Virus record (IMG/VR): IMGVR_UViG_3300009151_003928
Coordinates: 1-64,000 of that record
DNA length: 64,000 bases
DNA from: a virus
Strand: one strand, 5' to 3'
Shown here: positions 33,273 to 41,072 of the stretch, piece after piece
Numbering within the stretch: position 1 is the stretch's first letter
How the letters are laid out: the number at the start of each line of letters is the position of its first letter
Translations under genes and position numbers: made by a program
The notes under the pieces: generated by a model
Told to the model about the DNA's origin: nothing
Databases searched by the model: none
The model's input: only the letters and a program-made list of their open reading frames with translations

Positions 33273-33404
33273 TTGGCAGACACGTTCTTTAAGACTAAAA
33301 ATCAAGTTGGACAGGCTCGTGCTAAACTAATGCCTAACCAAGTTGAATGGCTCAAGCAAATTGGCGCCGACTTAACCAAAATCATTGACAGTTCTGTGAT
33401 ATGA
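33273..33404 (+). CDS. possible 43-residue protein with TTG start
   Basis: A frame reading LADTFFKTKNQVGQARAKLMPNQVEWLKQIGADLTKII looks like a real soluble helical protein, but has no ATG before its Met22. GGCGGAGGA is 7 bases before the TTG. The same stretch in another frame holds an 18-codon ATG frame (33237-33293) encoding MINVCVVGGGFGLGRHVL. Either this is a small gene with a weak start or a remnant. Confidence 0.4.
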   Translation: MADTFFKTKNQVGQARAKLMPNQVEWLKQIGADLTKIIDSSVI

Positions 33405-33413
33405 TGTTACATT
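33385..33413 (+). promoter_or_regulatory. sigma-70-like promoter for the ParB-like gene
   Basis: TTGACA (33385-33390), 17-base spacer, TACATT (33408-33413), 59 bases before the ATG at 33473, which has GGAGAAAG as ribosome site. The -10 is imperfect. Confidence 0.5.
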
Positions 33414-33472
33414 ATTAACTGTAGCAAGTTTAACCAATCCCGTATTGTTCGGGTAATGAAGGAGAAAGTAAA

Positions 33473-34528
33473 ATGGCCCAAAAACGCCTTGTCCGTAAAT
33501 TCACGGAAGTTGTAGCAGAAGTAGAATCACAGCTCAAAGCACACTACGAAGTCACAGATAAAGATCTAGCGACTTGGAGAGCTAGAGCAAAAGCTCTAGT
33601 ACACACATTCCCACATAGTACCATGATTACCATAGAAGATCTTTGGATCGACTATGAAGTTCAGCGTGACGTTATTCACAAGCACGTGATCAATATTATG
33701 AAGAAATGGGATCCACGCATTTGCAGTCCAGGATCGGCCTGCCGTATCAAGGGCAGTAACATCTATCTTTATGATGCACAACATCGTACACTTGCCGCGG
33801 CCATCCTTGGCTACACAGAAATTCCCTGCGCCGTAGTAGAAACAGACGATCCAAACTTTGCGTCGTATGCATTTGAAATGCTAAACGATACCGGTGTTAA
33901 AAGATTAAACCCAGGCGACTTGCATCGCAATGCCTTGGTTCGCTACAAGAACGGTAGCCGTGATATCAAGAACGTTCGTGCCAGAATAATGCAGGATCAG
34001 TTCGATACGTTAGAAATTGACTTGCAAGACAAAGGTTCACGTGCCAGTGATAACTTACGTGGTGATCACGATTACTTCTTTAGTCACTTCAAGTATGCAC
34101 AAAAGGGCATTGAACTAGATGAGTCTGGCAAAATTCTGAATCAGATTCTCAGTGCTGTTAAAACAGTATTCCCGATGCAGGAAGAAATTGATCAAGGTTG
34201 TTATATCGGCCTAGTAGAACTACAACGCCTAGTGGGTACCAATCCCACACAATACAATCTGTCCAACGACTGGATGATCCAAGTATTGACCACTGCTAGA
34301 AAGTCATTCAAAAGCTCGGGACTGGTACATTCTAAATCTAAAACACAATGGGAATACAGTCACCCAGGTGCAGGATGGAATGCTCCGCTTGCAATGAGTA
34401 ACTTCCTGCGTGAGTTGCATATACGCAATGGCGGTAGCCTGAATTTACCATTCCACGGTGATGCCAGCAAGACCGGAATTGAGGATGGTAATGTTGCACC
34501 AGGACTATTTCCACAGGAGACAGTCTAA
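33473..34528 (+). CDS. ParB/Srx-like domain protein
   Basis: 351 residues. The segment ITIEDLWIDYEVQRDVIHKHVINIMKKWDPR, then IYLYDAQHRTLAAAILGYTEIPCAVVE, follows the ParB N-terminal nuclease-like fold (a strand ending in x-Q-R and the D-x-Q-H-R motif). Such domains bind or hydrolyse nucleotides; phage copies without the DNA-binding half are common and of unclear role. The C-terminal half is helical. It is followed by an HNH protein overlapping by 1 base. Confidence 0.75.
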   Translation: MAQKRLVRKFTEVVAEVESQLKAHYEVTDKDLATWRARAKALVHTFPHSTMITIEDLWIDYEVQRDVIHKHVINIMKKWDPRICSPGSACRIKGSNIYLYDAQHRTLAAAILGYTEIPCAVVETDDPNFASYAFEMLNDTGVKRLNPGDLHRNALVRYKNGSRDIKNVRARIMQDQFDTLEIDLQDKGSRASDNLRGDHDYFFSHFKYAQKGIELDESGKILNQILSAVKTVFPMQEEIDQGCYIGLVELQRLVGTNPTQYNLSNDWMIQVLTTARKSFKSSGLVHSKSKTQWEYSHPGAGWNAPLAMSNFLRELHIRNGGSLNLPFHGDASKTGIEDGNVAPGLFPQETV

Positions 34529-34944
34529 TGGCTAATATTACATTAGTAACAAAACTAGCACCCAAGTGTTCATTGCCTGGGTGCAATAACCAAGTATCGT
34601 ATCATAAACAATATCCTAAACTCGATGGTACTGTGGGATTTAAATGGAAAACCATGTGTGAAGAACATCGTGGTTCTAAAAAATACGAAGTAGATAACTT
34701 CAAGTTGAGCAACGGTTGTGCTAACCGCAATGGATCGGAGTATGAATTTCCTTGTGGTTCAACTATAACTTATGCAGGACAGATTGACATCAATCACAAG
34801 GATGGTAATCGTCAAAATACTGATCCAGCAAATGTTGAATGTCTTTGCCGTAATTGCCATTCTCGTGTCACACACGAAAAGAAACATCATTTAAATCGTT
34901 ACAACACAGAAATACCTTTGCCAGATGGGTTTGATTATGCTTAA
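34528..34944 (+). CDS. HNH endonuclease-like protein
   Basis: 138 residues. QIDINHKDGNRQNTDPANVECLCRNCHSRVTHEKKHH fits HNH: D-x-NH, N in the middle, and a CxxCH zinc knuckle, with a first pair CSLPGC in the N-terminus. It could be a homing-type nuclease or a restriction-like enzyme. It lies between a ParB-like and an unknown gene with 1- and 8-base overlaps, so it is not a recent loose insertion. Confidence 0.8.
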   Translation: MANITLVTKLAPKCSLPGCNNQVSYHKQYPKLDGTVGFKWKTMCEEHRGSKKYEVDNFKLSNGCANRNGSEYEFPCGSTITYAGQIDINHKDGNRQNTDPANVECLCRNCHSRVTHEKKHHLNRYNTEIPLPDGFDYA

Positions 34945-35494
34945 AGAATCATTGGAAAAATTTATAGTACCCAATTACGGCAAGACACGTCGTACACCTG
35001 AAACTTATCAGACCGTGGCCTCTTACTGTACTCGACGTATTGGTCAACTAGTTCAAGATTATCATGCTGTGGAAAATGATCAACAGCTATTGCGAGAAAT
35101 ACGCAATGATATTGATTACTATCTACGCAGATATCACGAGTACTGTATTGAACAACGTGATGGCATGGAAGCACACTATCACGAAGTAGATGCTGATGAA
35201 GAATGGGATTTTGAGCATTTGATCCCGGCCAAGATTTTGCGAGATTTATTGCTGGGCAATGTTATCTCAATTTCCCAAGCTCTAAACCCACCTACAGTAA
35301 AATTAAGCCGTGCAAAACACATGGCTTTAAAAGATGCAGGTTGGGCAAGCAAAACACCCAGCATCTGGTTGCCGTTTACGCGATATTCAAACGTGTTTAC
35401 TGCCATGTATCAAACTCACGATGGTACTGTGATTGATCCGGCCACATGGACCTTGGAAAATCACTTCGAGTACTTTAAGCATTTGGTGTTGTAA
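34937..35494 (+). CDS. conserved hypothetical protein
   Basis: 185 residues from ATG 34937. N-terminal part helical; the centre EEWDFEHLIPAKILRDLLLGNVIS contains an E-H-L-I-P motif that recalls degenerate HNH-type cores, then a C-terminal KTPSIWLPFTRY region. I cannot assign it, although its place after an HNH gene is suggestive. A strong terminator follows. Confidence 0.65.
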   Translation: MLKESLEKFIVPNYGKTRRTPETYQTVASYCTRRIGQLVQDYHAVENDQQLLREIRNDIDYYLRRYHEYCIEQRDGMEAHYHEVDADEEWDFEHLIPAKILRDLLLGNVISISQALNPPTVKLSRAKHMALKDAGWASKTPSIWLPFTRYSNVFTAMYQTHDGTVIDPATWTLENHFEYFKHLVL

Positions 35495-35520
35495 AAACGC
35501 CACACTCAAACCCCCGCTAA

Positions 35521-35545
35521 AACCCCGCTAAAAACGGGGTTTTTT
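35521..35545 (+). terminator. Rho-independent terminator
   Basis: Stem AACCCCG (35521-35527) pairs with CGGGGTT (35535-35541) around a 7-base loop, followed by T40-45. It separates the ParB/HNH block from the next promoter. Confidence 0.9.
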
Positions 35546-35561
35546 GCTGGCAAAATTTTGG

Positions 35562-35590
35562 TTGTGCCATAAATCCATTAAATGTATAAT
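35562..35590 (+). promoter_or_regulatory. sigma-70-like promoter downstream of the terminator
   Basis: TTGTGC (35562-35567), 17-base spacer, TATAAT (35585-35590). The -10 region resembles the shared-type promoters at 22188 and 37932, but their upstream dyad is absent. Confidence 0.6.
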
Positions 35591-35622
35591 AGTTGTATTG
35601 AAGTTAATAAACAGGAGCTAAA

Positions 35623-35886
35623 ATGTTGAAATTTGCAAATATCGCTAAAGTTGGTGACACTATCCGTGCATATGATTTCAAACCCATGACAGGTCGCGAA
35701 GACTGTTATGTTGAAGGTGTTGTTAAGAAAGTTGACAACCGTGGTTATGACTGTTTTGTAATTGACGTTACTTACGATTCTTGGAGTGACGCAGAAGATA
35801 AAGGCCGTGTTGGCAAAGAAGTTCTTGTTCCGTTTGAAGTTAGCTTCATGGAATATGACGCTCGTGTTATGAATTTGAGCCGTTAA
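35623..35886 (+). CDS. small conserved hypothetical protein
   Basis: 87 residues, beta-rich, with VGDTIRAYDFKPM and YVEGVVKKVDNRGYDCFVIDVTYDSW, like a small SH3- or OB-like barrel. Good ribosome site (AGGAGC). I recall similar proteins in marine phages; no known role. Confidence 0.7.
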   Translation: MLKFANIAKVGDTIRAYDFKPMTGREDCYVEGVVKKVDNRGYDCFVIDVTYDSWSDAEDKGRVGKEVLVPFEVSFMEYDARVMNLSR

Positions 35887-36224
35887 TGAATCAAGGTAAT
35901 ACTTTTTTATTGAGCTGGGATCAGCTGGGTCTTGAGGCTGTGGTCAACGTCACAGCAATGGACGCAGAGCGTACCTGGGCCACACTACAAGACAAACCAG
36001 GTCCAAATCTCAACAGTATTGTCAACGGCATTATGCTCAGAGCTCGTTATAACAGTCAGCGCCATTACGAGATTTATACAGTAAATATGGATGACAGTAT
36101 TTCCGAGCAAGATGTGCGTGACATGTTTGAAACCAGCCCTCAAGCAATGGCCGACCTAATTCGTGAGCGCGGCCACAAGATGTACAGTGATCGTGTCGAC
36201 CATTCACAAGTAAAGATTGTTTAA
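35886..36224 (+). CDS. conserved hypothetical protein
   Basis: 112 residues; TFLLSWDQLGLEAVVNVTAMDAERTW then RYNSQRHYEIYTVNMDD, mixed alpha/beta. One base overlaps the previous gene. It ends at the start of the shared-type promoter at 36225. Function unknown. Confidence 0.65.
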   Translation: MNQGNTFLLSWDQLGLEAVVNVTAMDAERTWATLQDKPGPNLNSIVNGIMLRARYNSQRHYEIYTVNMDDSISEQDVRDMFETSPQAMADLIRERGHKMYSDRVDHSQVKIV

Positions 36225-36269
36225 TGTTGCATAAAAGCGACAGACAGTTAAATTGTTTTAATATACAAT
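36225..36269 (+). promoter_or_regulatory. shared-type promoter with upstream dyad (copy 2)
   Basis: TGTTGC-N6-GCGACA (36225-36242), one mismatch from a perfect dyad, ACAGACA (36240-36246), 17-base spacer, TACAAT (36264-36269). The MoxR gene starts 35 bases downstream. Confidence 0.65.
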
Positions 36270-36304
36270 GTAGTTTCAGTAGTTAATTTTTTAAGGAGCC
36301 TGTG

Positions 36305-37411
36305 ATGAGTACTAGTATTAGTGAGAATAGAACCGTAACGCCAAATGAATGCCGTAGCCGTTTGCTTCGTGCATTTAAAGTCAAACGCCCAGTGTTTATT
36401 TGGGGGCCTCCCGGAGTGGGTAAGTCAGAGCTAGTTGCTAGCCTTGCTACCGAACTTGGTGGTATTTGTATTGACTTGCGGTTGGGACAAATGGAGCCCA
36501 CCGATTTGCGTGGTATCCCGTTTTACAACAAAGAAAATGGCAAGATGGACTGGGCAGAACCAGTGGAGATGCCTAGTGAAGAAATGGCCAAGGAGCATCC
36601 AATCGTTGTCTTGTTCCTGGACGAGATGAACGTGGCGGCACCTGCTGTACAAGCGGCGGCTTATCAGCTAATTTTGAATCGTAGACTTGGTACCTATCAT
36701 CTACCAAAGAACGTAGTACTAGTTGCCGCAGGTAACCGCGAAAGCGACAAGGGTGTAAGTTTCCGTATGCCAATGCCGTTGGCAAACCGGTTTGTTCACT
36801 TGGAAGTACGTGCAGATTATGATTCATGGAACGAGTGGGCTGTTAAGAATCGTGTACACAAAGACGTAGTAGGTTACATCGGTTTTGCTAAACAAGACTT
36901 GATGGACTTTAACCCACGTTCAAGTTCACGTGCCTTTGCTACACCACGTTCGTGGAGCTTTGTATCAGAGTTCTTGTACGACGAAGATGCAACAGACGGC
37001 GAATTGAGCGACTTGATCTCGGGTACCATTGGAGACGGATTGGGCGTTAAGTTTATGGCACACCGCAAGGTTGCAAGCCGTATGCCTAACCCAAGTGATA
37101 TCTTGGCAGGTAAGGTTAAAACCTTGGAAGTTAAAGAAGTGAGTGCTATGTATTCTTTGACTGTATCCATGTGCTATGAACTTCAGGATAACTATGCCAA
37201 ACTTGGCAAAGAAAAGATTGCAATATGGCACGGACAAGCTGATAACTTCTTCCGCTTTATGATGGATAATTTCAGTACTGAGTTGGTTGTTATGGGTGCT
37301 CGTGTTGCGTTGACTACTTATAACTTGCCACTGGTCCCAGGCAAGCTCAAGAACTTTGATGAGTTCCATAAGCGTTATGGCAAGTACATTATCGCGGCAG
37401 GCGGTAAGTAA
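36305..37411 (+). CDS. MoxR-family AAA+ ATPase
   Basis: 368 residues from ATG 36305 with AAGGAG 7 bases upstream. Walker A GPPGVGKS at 34-41, Walker B VVLFLDEMN near 100-108, sensor VVLVAAGNRE near 137, and a MoxR-type lid. MoxR ATPases act with VWA-domain partners to remodel proteins or insert metals. Here a VWA/metallopeptidase-like gene lies 600 bases downstream under the same type of promoter. The target is unknown. Confidence 0.9.
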   Translation: MSTSISENRTVTPNECRSRLLRAFKVKRPVFIWGPPGVGKSELVASLATELGGICIDLRLGQMEPTDLRGIPFYNKENGKMDWAEPVEMPSEEMAKEHPIVVLFLDEMNVAAPAVQAAAYQLILNRRLGTYHLPKNVVLVAAGNRESDKGVSFRMPMPLANRFVHLEVRADYDSWNEWAVKNRVHKDVVGYIGFAKQDLMDFNPRSSSRAFATPRSWSFVSEFLYDEDATDGELSDLISGTIGDGLGVKFMAHRKVASRMPNPSDILAGKVKTLEVKEVSAMYSLTVSMCYELQDNYAKLGKEKIAIWHGQADNFFRFMMDNFSTELVVMGARVALTTYNLPLVPGKLKNFDEFHKRYGKYIIAAGGK

Positions 37412-37466
37412 AAGGTTGCTGTCACAGGCAGGGGGCAGGCGCAAGCCATAAGTCCTCCTTATTCTT

Positions 37467-37658
37467 ATGAACTATGACTTTTGCCCAGAACTAGATAGCC
37501 CAGGAATTTGCGTAATCTTAGACCGTAAATGGTGGATAGATCACAAGGACGCAATTGGTGCTTGGCTAGGTGAAGAAAGAATAGCATTAGGACAAATGAT
37601 GTTATACATTCCCAATCCAGAGGATCGAACTTACTTTATGCTTAGGTGGCCACAATGA
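37467..37658 (+). CDS. 63-residue hypothetical protein
   Basis: Compact acidic protein (FCPELDSPGICVILDRKWWIDH) with no recognisable family. It follows a 55-base gap that contains GGTTGCTGTCACAGGC but no -10 box. The ribosome site is weak. It overlaps the next gene as ATGA. Confidence 0.58.
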   Translation: MNYDFCPELDSPGICVILDRKWWIDHKDAIGAWLGEERIALGQMMLYIPNPEDRTYFMLRWPQ

Positions 37659-37930
37659 TCATTGAAGCAGTCTTATTAGTAGTTGGTGTAGCAAGTGTGG
37701 CAAGTACCGAGATTACTGGTAAAGGCCTAGCCGACCATGCAATTAGCAAGATGGCCGACCAGGATTGTAAGATTGCCAATGTAATACACGGAGAACGTGT
37801 ATGTGATCCCAAAGGCACGGTTACAGTATCTGCTCCGTTAAGTGAGCCACAAATACCTCCAAGGAAAGGTGTAAATACATCTGTAAGCAACATGGAAGAT
37901 ATCTTTGCCCAGCGAAAAGCACTAAAATAA
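37655..37930 (+). CDS. small membrane-anchored or secreted protein
   Basis: 91 residues from ATG 37655 (ATGA overlap). MIIEAVLLVVGVASVAST is a signal-anchor or signal peptide; the rest contains CKIANVIHGERVC with two cysteines that could pair after export. Unknown function. Confidence 0.6.
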   Translation: MIIEAVLLVVGVASVASTEITGKGLADHAISKMADQDCKIANVIHGERVCDPKGTVTVSAPLSEPQIPPRKGVNTSVSNMEDIFAQRKALK

Positions 37931-37931
37931 C

Positions 37932-37976
37932 CGTTGTAAAAAAGCCACAGACCTATTATTCAATTAAATGTATAAT
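37932..37976 (+). promoter_or_regulatory. shared-type promoter with upstream dyad (copy 3)
   Basis: CGTTGT-N6-GCCACA (37932-37949), ACAGACC (37947-37953), 17-base spacer, TATAAT (37971-37976). It drives the VWA gene at 38006, which has an AGGAG ribosome site. The dyad is degenerate but its parts and spacing match the other two copies. Confidence 0.62.
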
Positions 37977-38005
37977 ATTAGTATATTAGAAATTTAGGAG
38001 CCCAA

Positions 38006-39265
38006 ATGTCAGATAATACACTAGCAGAAAAAAGCAAATCTGTTACAGCAACAGATCCCAAAGTTGATGCCGCGGCACGTGAAAAGTTGATCACTGCTCG
38101 TGTTGGACTTTTACTCCGTGCTCCGTTCTTTGGCAACTTGGCAACCCGCATGAATCTGATCAATGCAGATGAGTGGTGCCCCACTGCCGCCACAGACGGA
38201 CGTAGGTTTTATTACAATAGTGTATTCGTCAATTCATTGCCACTCAAACAATTAGAGTTCCTGGTTGGACACGAAGTGCTTCATGCAGTTTATGACCACA
38301 TGGGACGTCGTGGCAATCGCGATCCTAAACTGTGGAACATTGCCGATGACTATTGTGTAAACTGGGACTTGGTAGAACAACGGGTTGGTGATAAGATTCC
38401 AATCGCCCTGTATGATTCTAAGTACAAAGGCATGAGTGCTGAAGAAGTGTATGATGACTTGTACGAAAATGCAGACAAGATCAACATTGACGAGCTAATG
38501 AAACGTCTATTGGACGAGCACTTGGATGGCAACAGCGAAGATGGCGAAGGTGACGGAGATGGCGACAAGCCCGGAAATGGTCGCCCACGTTTGAGCGAAG
38601 CTGAAAAGAAAGAGATCCGTGACGAAATTAAAGAGGCTGTGCTAGCGGCCGCTCAAGCATCGGGCGCAGGTAACTTGCCAGGTGGTGTCAAGCGCATGAT
38701 TAAAGACTTGACCGAGCCAGTTATGGATTGGAGAGAGTTGCTACAGCAACAAATTGAATCTACTATTAAGAGTGACTTTACTTGGGCCCGTCCTAGCCGT
38801 CGTAGCTGGCATATGGATGCTGTCATGCCCGGTATGAAGCCCGGCGAGCAGATTGATGTTGTTATTGGTATTGATACTTCGGGTAGTATTACTGACCAAG
38901 ATCTCAAAGTGTTCTTGAGTGAGATCCAAGGTATTATGGAAGCATACGAAGAGTATCGTATTACTGTTATGGGTTGGGATACCGAAGTCCATAACATTGC
39001 TACATTTACTAGCGATAACTTGGAAGATATTAGTACATTTGAACCAGGTGGTGGTGGTGGTACAGATCCACATTGTGTGTGGAATTACTTGCAAGCCAAC
39101 GATATTGAACCTAAGAAATTGATCATGTTTACAGACTTCTGTTTCTTTGGTTGGAGCCCAGCGGAAGTTGAGCAGTATTGTGATACTGTTTGGATTATTA
39201 AAGGCAACAAATCAGCAGAGCCAGAGTTTGGTGTGTATGCTCACTACGAGGATGCAGGAAAATGA
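38006..39265 (+). CDS. VWA-like protein with metallopeptidase motif (DUF2201-type)
   Basis: 419 residues. VGHEVLHAVYDHM with H89 and H93 is an HExxH-like zinc motif (here HEVLH) in the N-terminal domain. The C-terminal domain is VWA-like, with the MIDAS DTSGS near 290 and FEPGGGGGTDP and MFTDF as further metal ligands. A low-complexity acidic and basic linker lies between. Such proteins pair with MoxR ATPases, as with the gene at 36305. The pair may be a chaperone or host-takeover device. Confidence 0.85.
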   Translation: MSDNTLAEKSKSVTATDPKVDAAAREKLITARVGLLLRAPFFGNLATRMNLINADEWCPTAATDGRRFYYNSVFVNSLPLKQLEFLVGHEVLHAVYDHMGRRGNRDPKLWNIADDYCVNWDLVEQRVGDKIPIALYDSKYKGMSAEEVYDDLYENADKINIDELMKRLLDEHLDGNSEDGEGDGDGDKPGNGRPRLSEAEKKEIRDEIKEAVLAAAQASGAGNLPGGVKRMIKDLTEPVMDWRELLQQQIESTIKSDFTWARPSRRSWHMDAVMPGMKPGEQIDVVIGIDTSGSITDQDLKVFLSEIQGIMEAYEEYRITVMGWDTEVHNIATFTSDNLEDISTFEPGGGGGTDPHCVWNYLQANDIEPKKLIMFTDFCFFGWSPAEVEQYCDTVWIIKGNKSAEPEFGVYAHYEDAGK

Positions 39266-39498
39266 CTTTTACTGTAGCAGAAAGCCCTTGGGTTACCTTA
39301 AGTCAAGGTGATCCAAGTTTTCAACTACAAGGACCGTTTACAGTAGCCAATCGTGCTGGTATAGAAATTACTAGCAAATGTCCTAGAGAGTATGCTACAA
39401 TAATTGCACAGGCTTATGAACGTGGGTGGATTAGCTGTATAGCTACAGTACCACGCACCGATCCAACCTTAATGTGGGAGACTTTGAAAAATGATTAA
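39262..39498 (+). CDS. small hypothetical protein
   Basis: 78 residues, mixed; FQLQGPFTVANRAGIEITSKCPREYATIIAQAYERGW. It overlaps the VWA gene by 4 bases. Nothing recognisable; possibly a third member of the MoxR/VWA unit. Confidence 0.62.
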   Translation: MTFTVAESPWVTLSQGDPSFQLQGPFTVANRAGIEITSKCPREYATIIAQAYERGWISCIATVPRTDPTLMWETLKND

Positions 39499-39598
39499 AT
39501 TAATTAACATTCTTGAAAATGCTTTTTGGTACCCAGTTGCATTGATGTATCTTTGCTTAATGGGATTTTCCGTGGGACTTATTTTTGGTTTATTGTAG
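39491..39598 (+). CDS. 35-residue membrane peptide
   Basis: MIKLINILENAFWYPVALMYLCLMGFSVGLIFGLL: one long hydrophobic helix. Overlaps the previous gene by 8 bases. Confidence 0.55.
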   Translation: MIKLINILENAFWYPVALMYLCLMGFSVGLIFGLL

Positions 39599-39599
39599 T

Positions 39600-39683
39600 A
39601 TGATTGATTATATTTTTTGTATAATTATATCAGTATCTTTGTATATTCATTTAGTGCATAGCACTCCACAGGTAATATTATGA
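39600..39683 (+). CDS. 27-residue membrane peptide
   Basis: MIDYIFCIIISVSLYIHLVHSTPQVIL, one helix. It begins 1 base after the previous stop and its stop overlaps the next ATG (ATGA). Support is purely positional. Confidence 0.42.
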   Translation: MIDYIFCIIISVSLYIHLVHSTPQVIL

Positions 39684-39910
39684 ACGAACGTTTAAAAGAA
39701 TTAATGCTTGAAGCAGGCTATGCGGCTCCTGAGATTGCAGGTCGTGCCAAGAGATTAGCAGACTTGATTATTAAGGATTGCATCGATATTGTTGGGCCAA
39801 CTCAACATCATGAAGTGTGGGCGCAGAGTTATCTTGGCGGTGTTAATGGGTTAGAATTGCTAGAAGGCAAGATTAAAAATATTAAACAACGTTTTGGAAT
39901 TGAAGAATGA
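39680..39910 (+). CDS. small helical phage protein (paralog 1)
   Basis: 76 residues. RLADLIIKDCIDIVG and a C-terminal RFGIEE are shared with the following gene (ELIVRECLGIVD, HFGVEE), so the two look like tandem duplicates. As I recall, such short proteins are widespread in phages with unknown function. Confidence 0.72.
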   Translation: MNERLKELMLEAGYAAPEIAGRAKRLADLIIKDCIDIVGPTQHHEVWAQSYLGGVNGLELLEGKIKNIKQRFGIEE

Positions 39911-40143
39911 CCGAACAGATTAGTAAACTTGCTTTACAATGTGGTGCCTGGCATCAGGTATACGGCAATAGAAATTTTATGATCGACGAGCACTTTGATA
40001 TTGCCAAGTTCGCCGAGTTGATTGTTCGGGAATGTTTAGGCATTGTAGACGATGCTGAACGAGGTGGTAGTAATGATATTTGGGACAATGCTGTGAAGTT
40101 CATTAGACGAGATTTACAAGAACATTTCGGAGTTGAAGAATGA
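39907..40143 (+). CDS. small helical phage protein (paralog 2)
   Basis: 78 residues. FAELIVRECLGIVDDAERG and HFGVEE match the preceding gene and common phage hypotheticals. It overlaps that gene and the next by 4 bases. Confidence 0.72.
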   Translation: MTEQISKLALQCGAWHQVYGNRNFMIDEHFDIAKFAELIVRECLGIVDDAERGGSNDIWDNAVKFIRRDLQEHFGVEE

Positions 40144-40217
40144 AGCCAGGATATAAAGAACCGTGGTACGCCAAACGTAGACGTGAAGACCAAGAACGTA
40201 AAGAGAAATCAAAATGA
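40140..40217 (+). CDS. 25-residue basic peptide
   Basis: MKPGYKEPWYAKRRREDQERKEKSK, mostly basic and helical. Start and stop overlap both neighbours as ATGA, which supports translation. Unknown. Confidence 0.5.
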   Translation: MKPGYKEPWYAKRRREDQERKEKSK

Positions 40218-40498
40218 GACAACAAATTTATCTTTCTAAAAGAAACCTACTTACCTTGTTGTCCAAGTTGGAACGTCTTGAGCACGGAGACGAAACAGCC
40301 TGTGCAATAGTCAAGTATGCCAATCCAGCTGATCCTTACTGCAATACTATAAAAGAAGTAATGGTTATTGCAGTCCCTGATGAAAAATTTTATACTAATA
40401 GAGCTCCGGGTGCAATGCATCCATTGGATGAAACAAATATGCAATATCATATTAGTAATACTGATAATCCCATTGACTTTCCTCGGAGTAAACTATGA
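40214..40498 (+). CDS. conserved small phage protein
   Basis: 94 residues. SKRNLLTLLSKLERLEHGDETACAIVKYANPADPY resembles phage hypotheticals I have seen, with a helix followed by a strand-rich domain. No known function. ATGA overlaps. Confidence 0.7.
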   Translation: MRQQIYLSKRNLLTLLSKLERLEHGDETACAIVKYANPADPYCNTIKEVMVIAVPDEKFYTNRAPGAMHPLDETNMQYHISNTDNPIDFPRSKL

Positions 40499-40710
40499 AA
40501 CTATCAGCCAACGGAGTAGAAGGTCATTTAATTTGGTGTGCTGATGGCCAGTATCGTTTTAGGGTGTATACTGATACCTTTGAATTTACTGATTACGACT
40601 TGCTTCATTATGATTTATGTGTTACAATAACAGATAAGGATGCTACGTTTTATTCAGACGAGCATGGCAATAGATTAGATCACAGTCCCGCAACCCTAGG
40701 AAAAGAATAA
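40495..40710 (+). CDS. conserved small phage protein
   Basis: 71 residues, beta-rich: EGHLIWCADGQYRFRVYTDTFEFTDYDLLHYDL resembles a short protein I recall from several phage groups. Overlaps the previous gene by 4 bases and the next by 1. Confidence 0.7.
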   Translation: MKLSANGVEGHLIWCADGQYRFRVYTDTFEFTDYDLLHYDLCVTITDKDATFYSDEHGNRLDHSPATLGKE

Positions 40711-41072
40711 TGCAATTTAAAAACCCCAAAGACTTAAAGCCAAAAGAAGCACGTGAATTAGCATTAACCTTGCAACAACGTATTCATAGTTTGGAAAATT
40801 GCCTCGATGATCTTATGCGTAGTGTAGAGATTGCACAATATACCAAACAGTACCAAGCAACCGAAGTGTTTGTTCGTGACGCCGAAGAGCTACTTAAAGA
40901 TCGTTTGATATTGCCCGAAATTAAACAGGGTAGTGCTAAAATTACTTTGGTAGAATCATCTGAAGAAAATCTTAACAAAGCATTGGACATTTATAAAAAA
41001 GATCCCAAGATTGCCAAACGCAAACATGGTAAAATTGACGGCATTATAAAAACCGATGCTAAGGTACAATGA
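40710..41072 (+). CDS. helical hypothetical protein
   Basis: 120 residues, predicted long helices (EARELALTLQQRIHSLENCLDDLMRSVEIA) and a basic tail with KRKHGKIDGIIKT. Possible coiled coil. Overlaps the next gene by 17 bases. Confidence 0.65.
   Translation: MQFKNPKDLKPKEARELALTLQQRIHSLENCLDDLMRSVEIAQYTKQYQATEVFVRDAEELLKDRLILPEIKQGSAKITLVESSEENLNKALDIYKKDPKIAKRKHGKIDGIIKTDAKVQ

Noticed and set aside
35544-35553. TTGC-TG-GCAA inverted repeat as a fourth copy of the dyad promoter
   Set aside because: Spacing of two instead of six, and the promoter has a normal TTGTGC -35.
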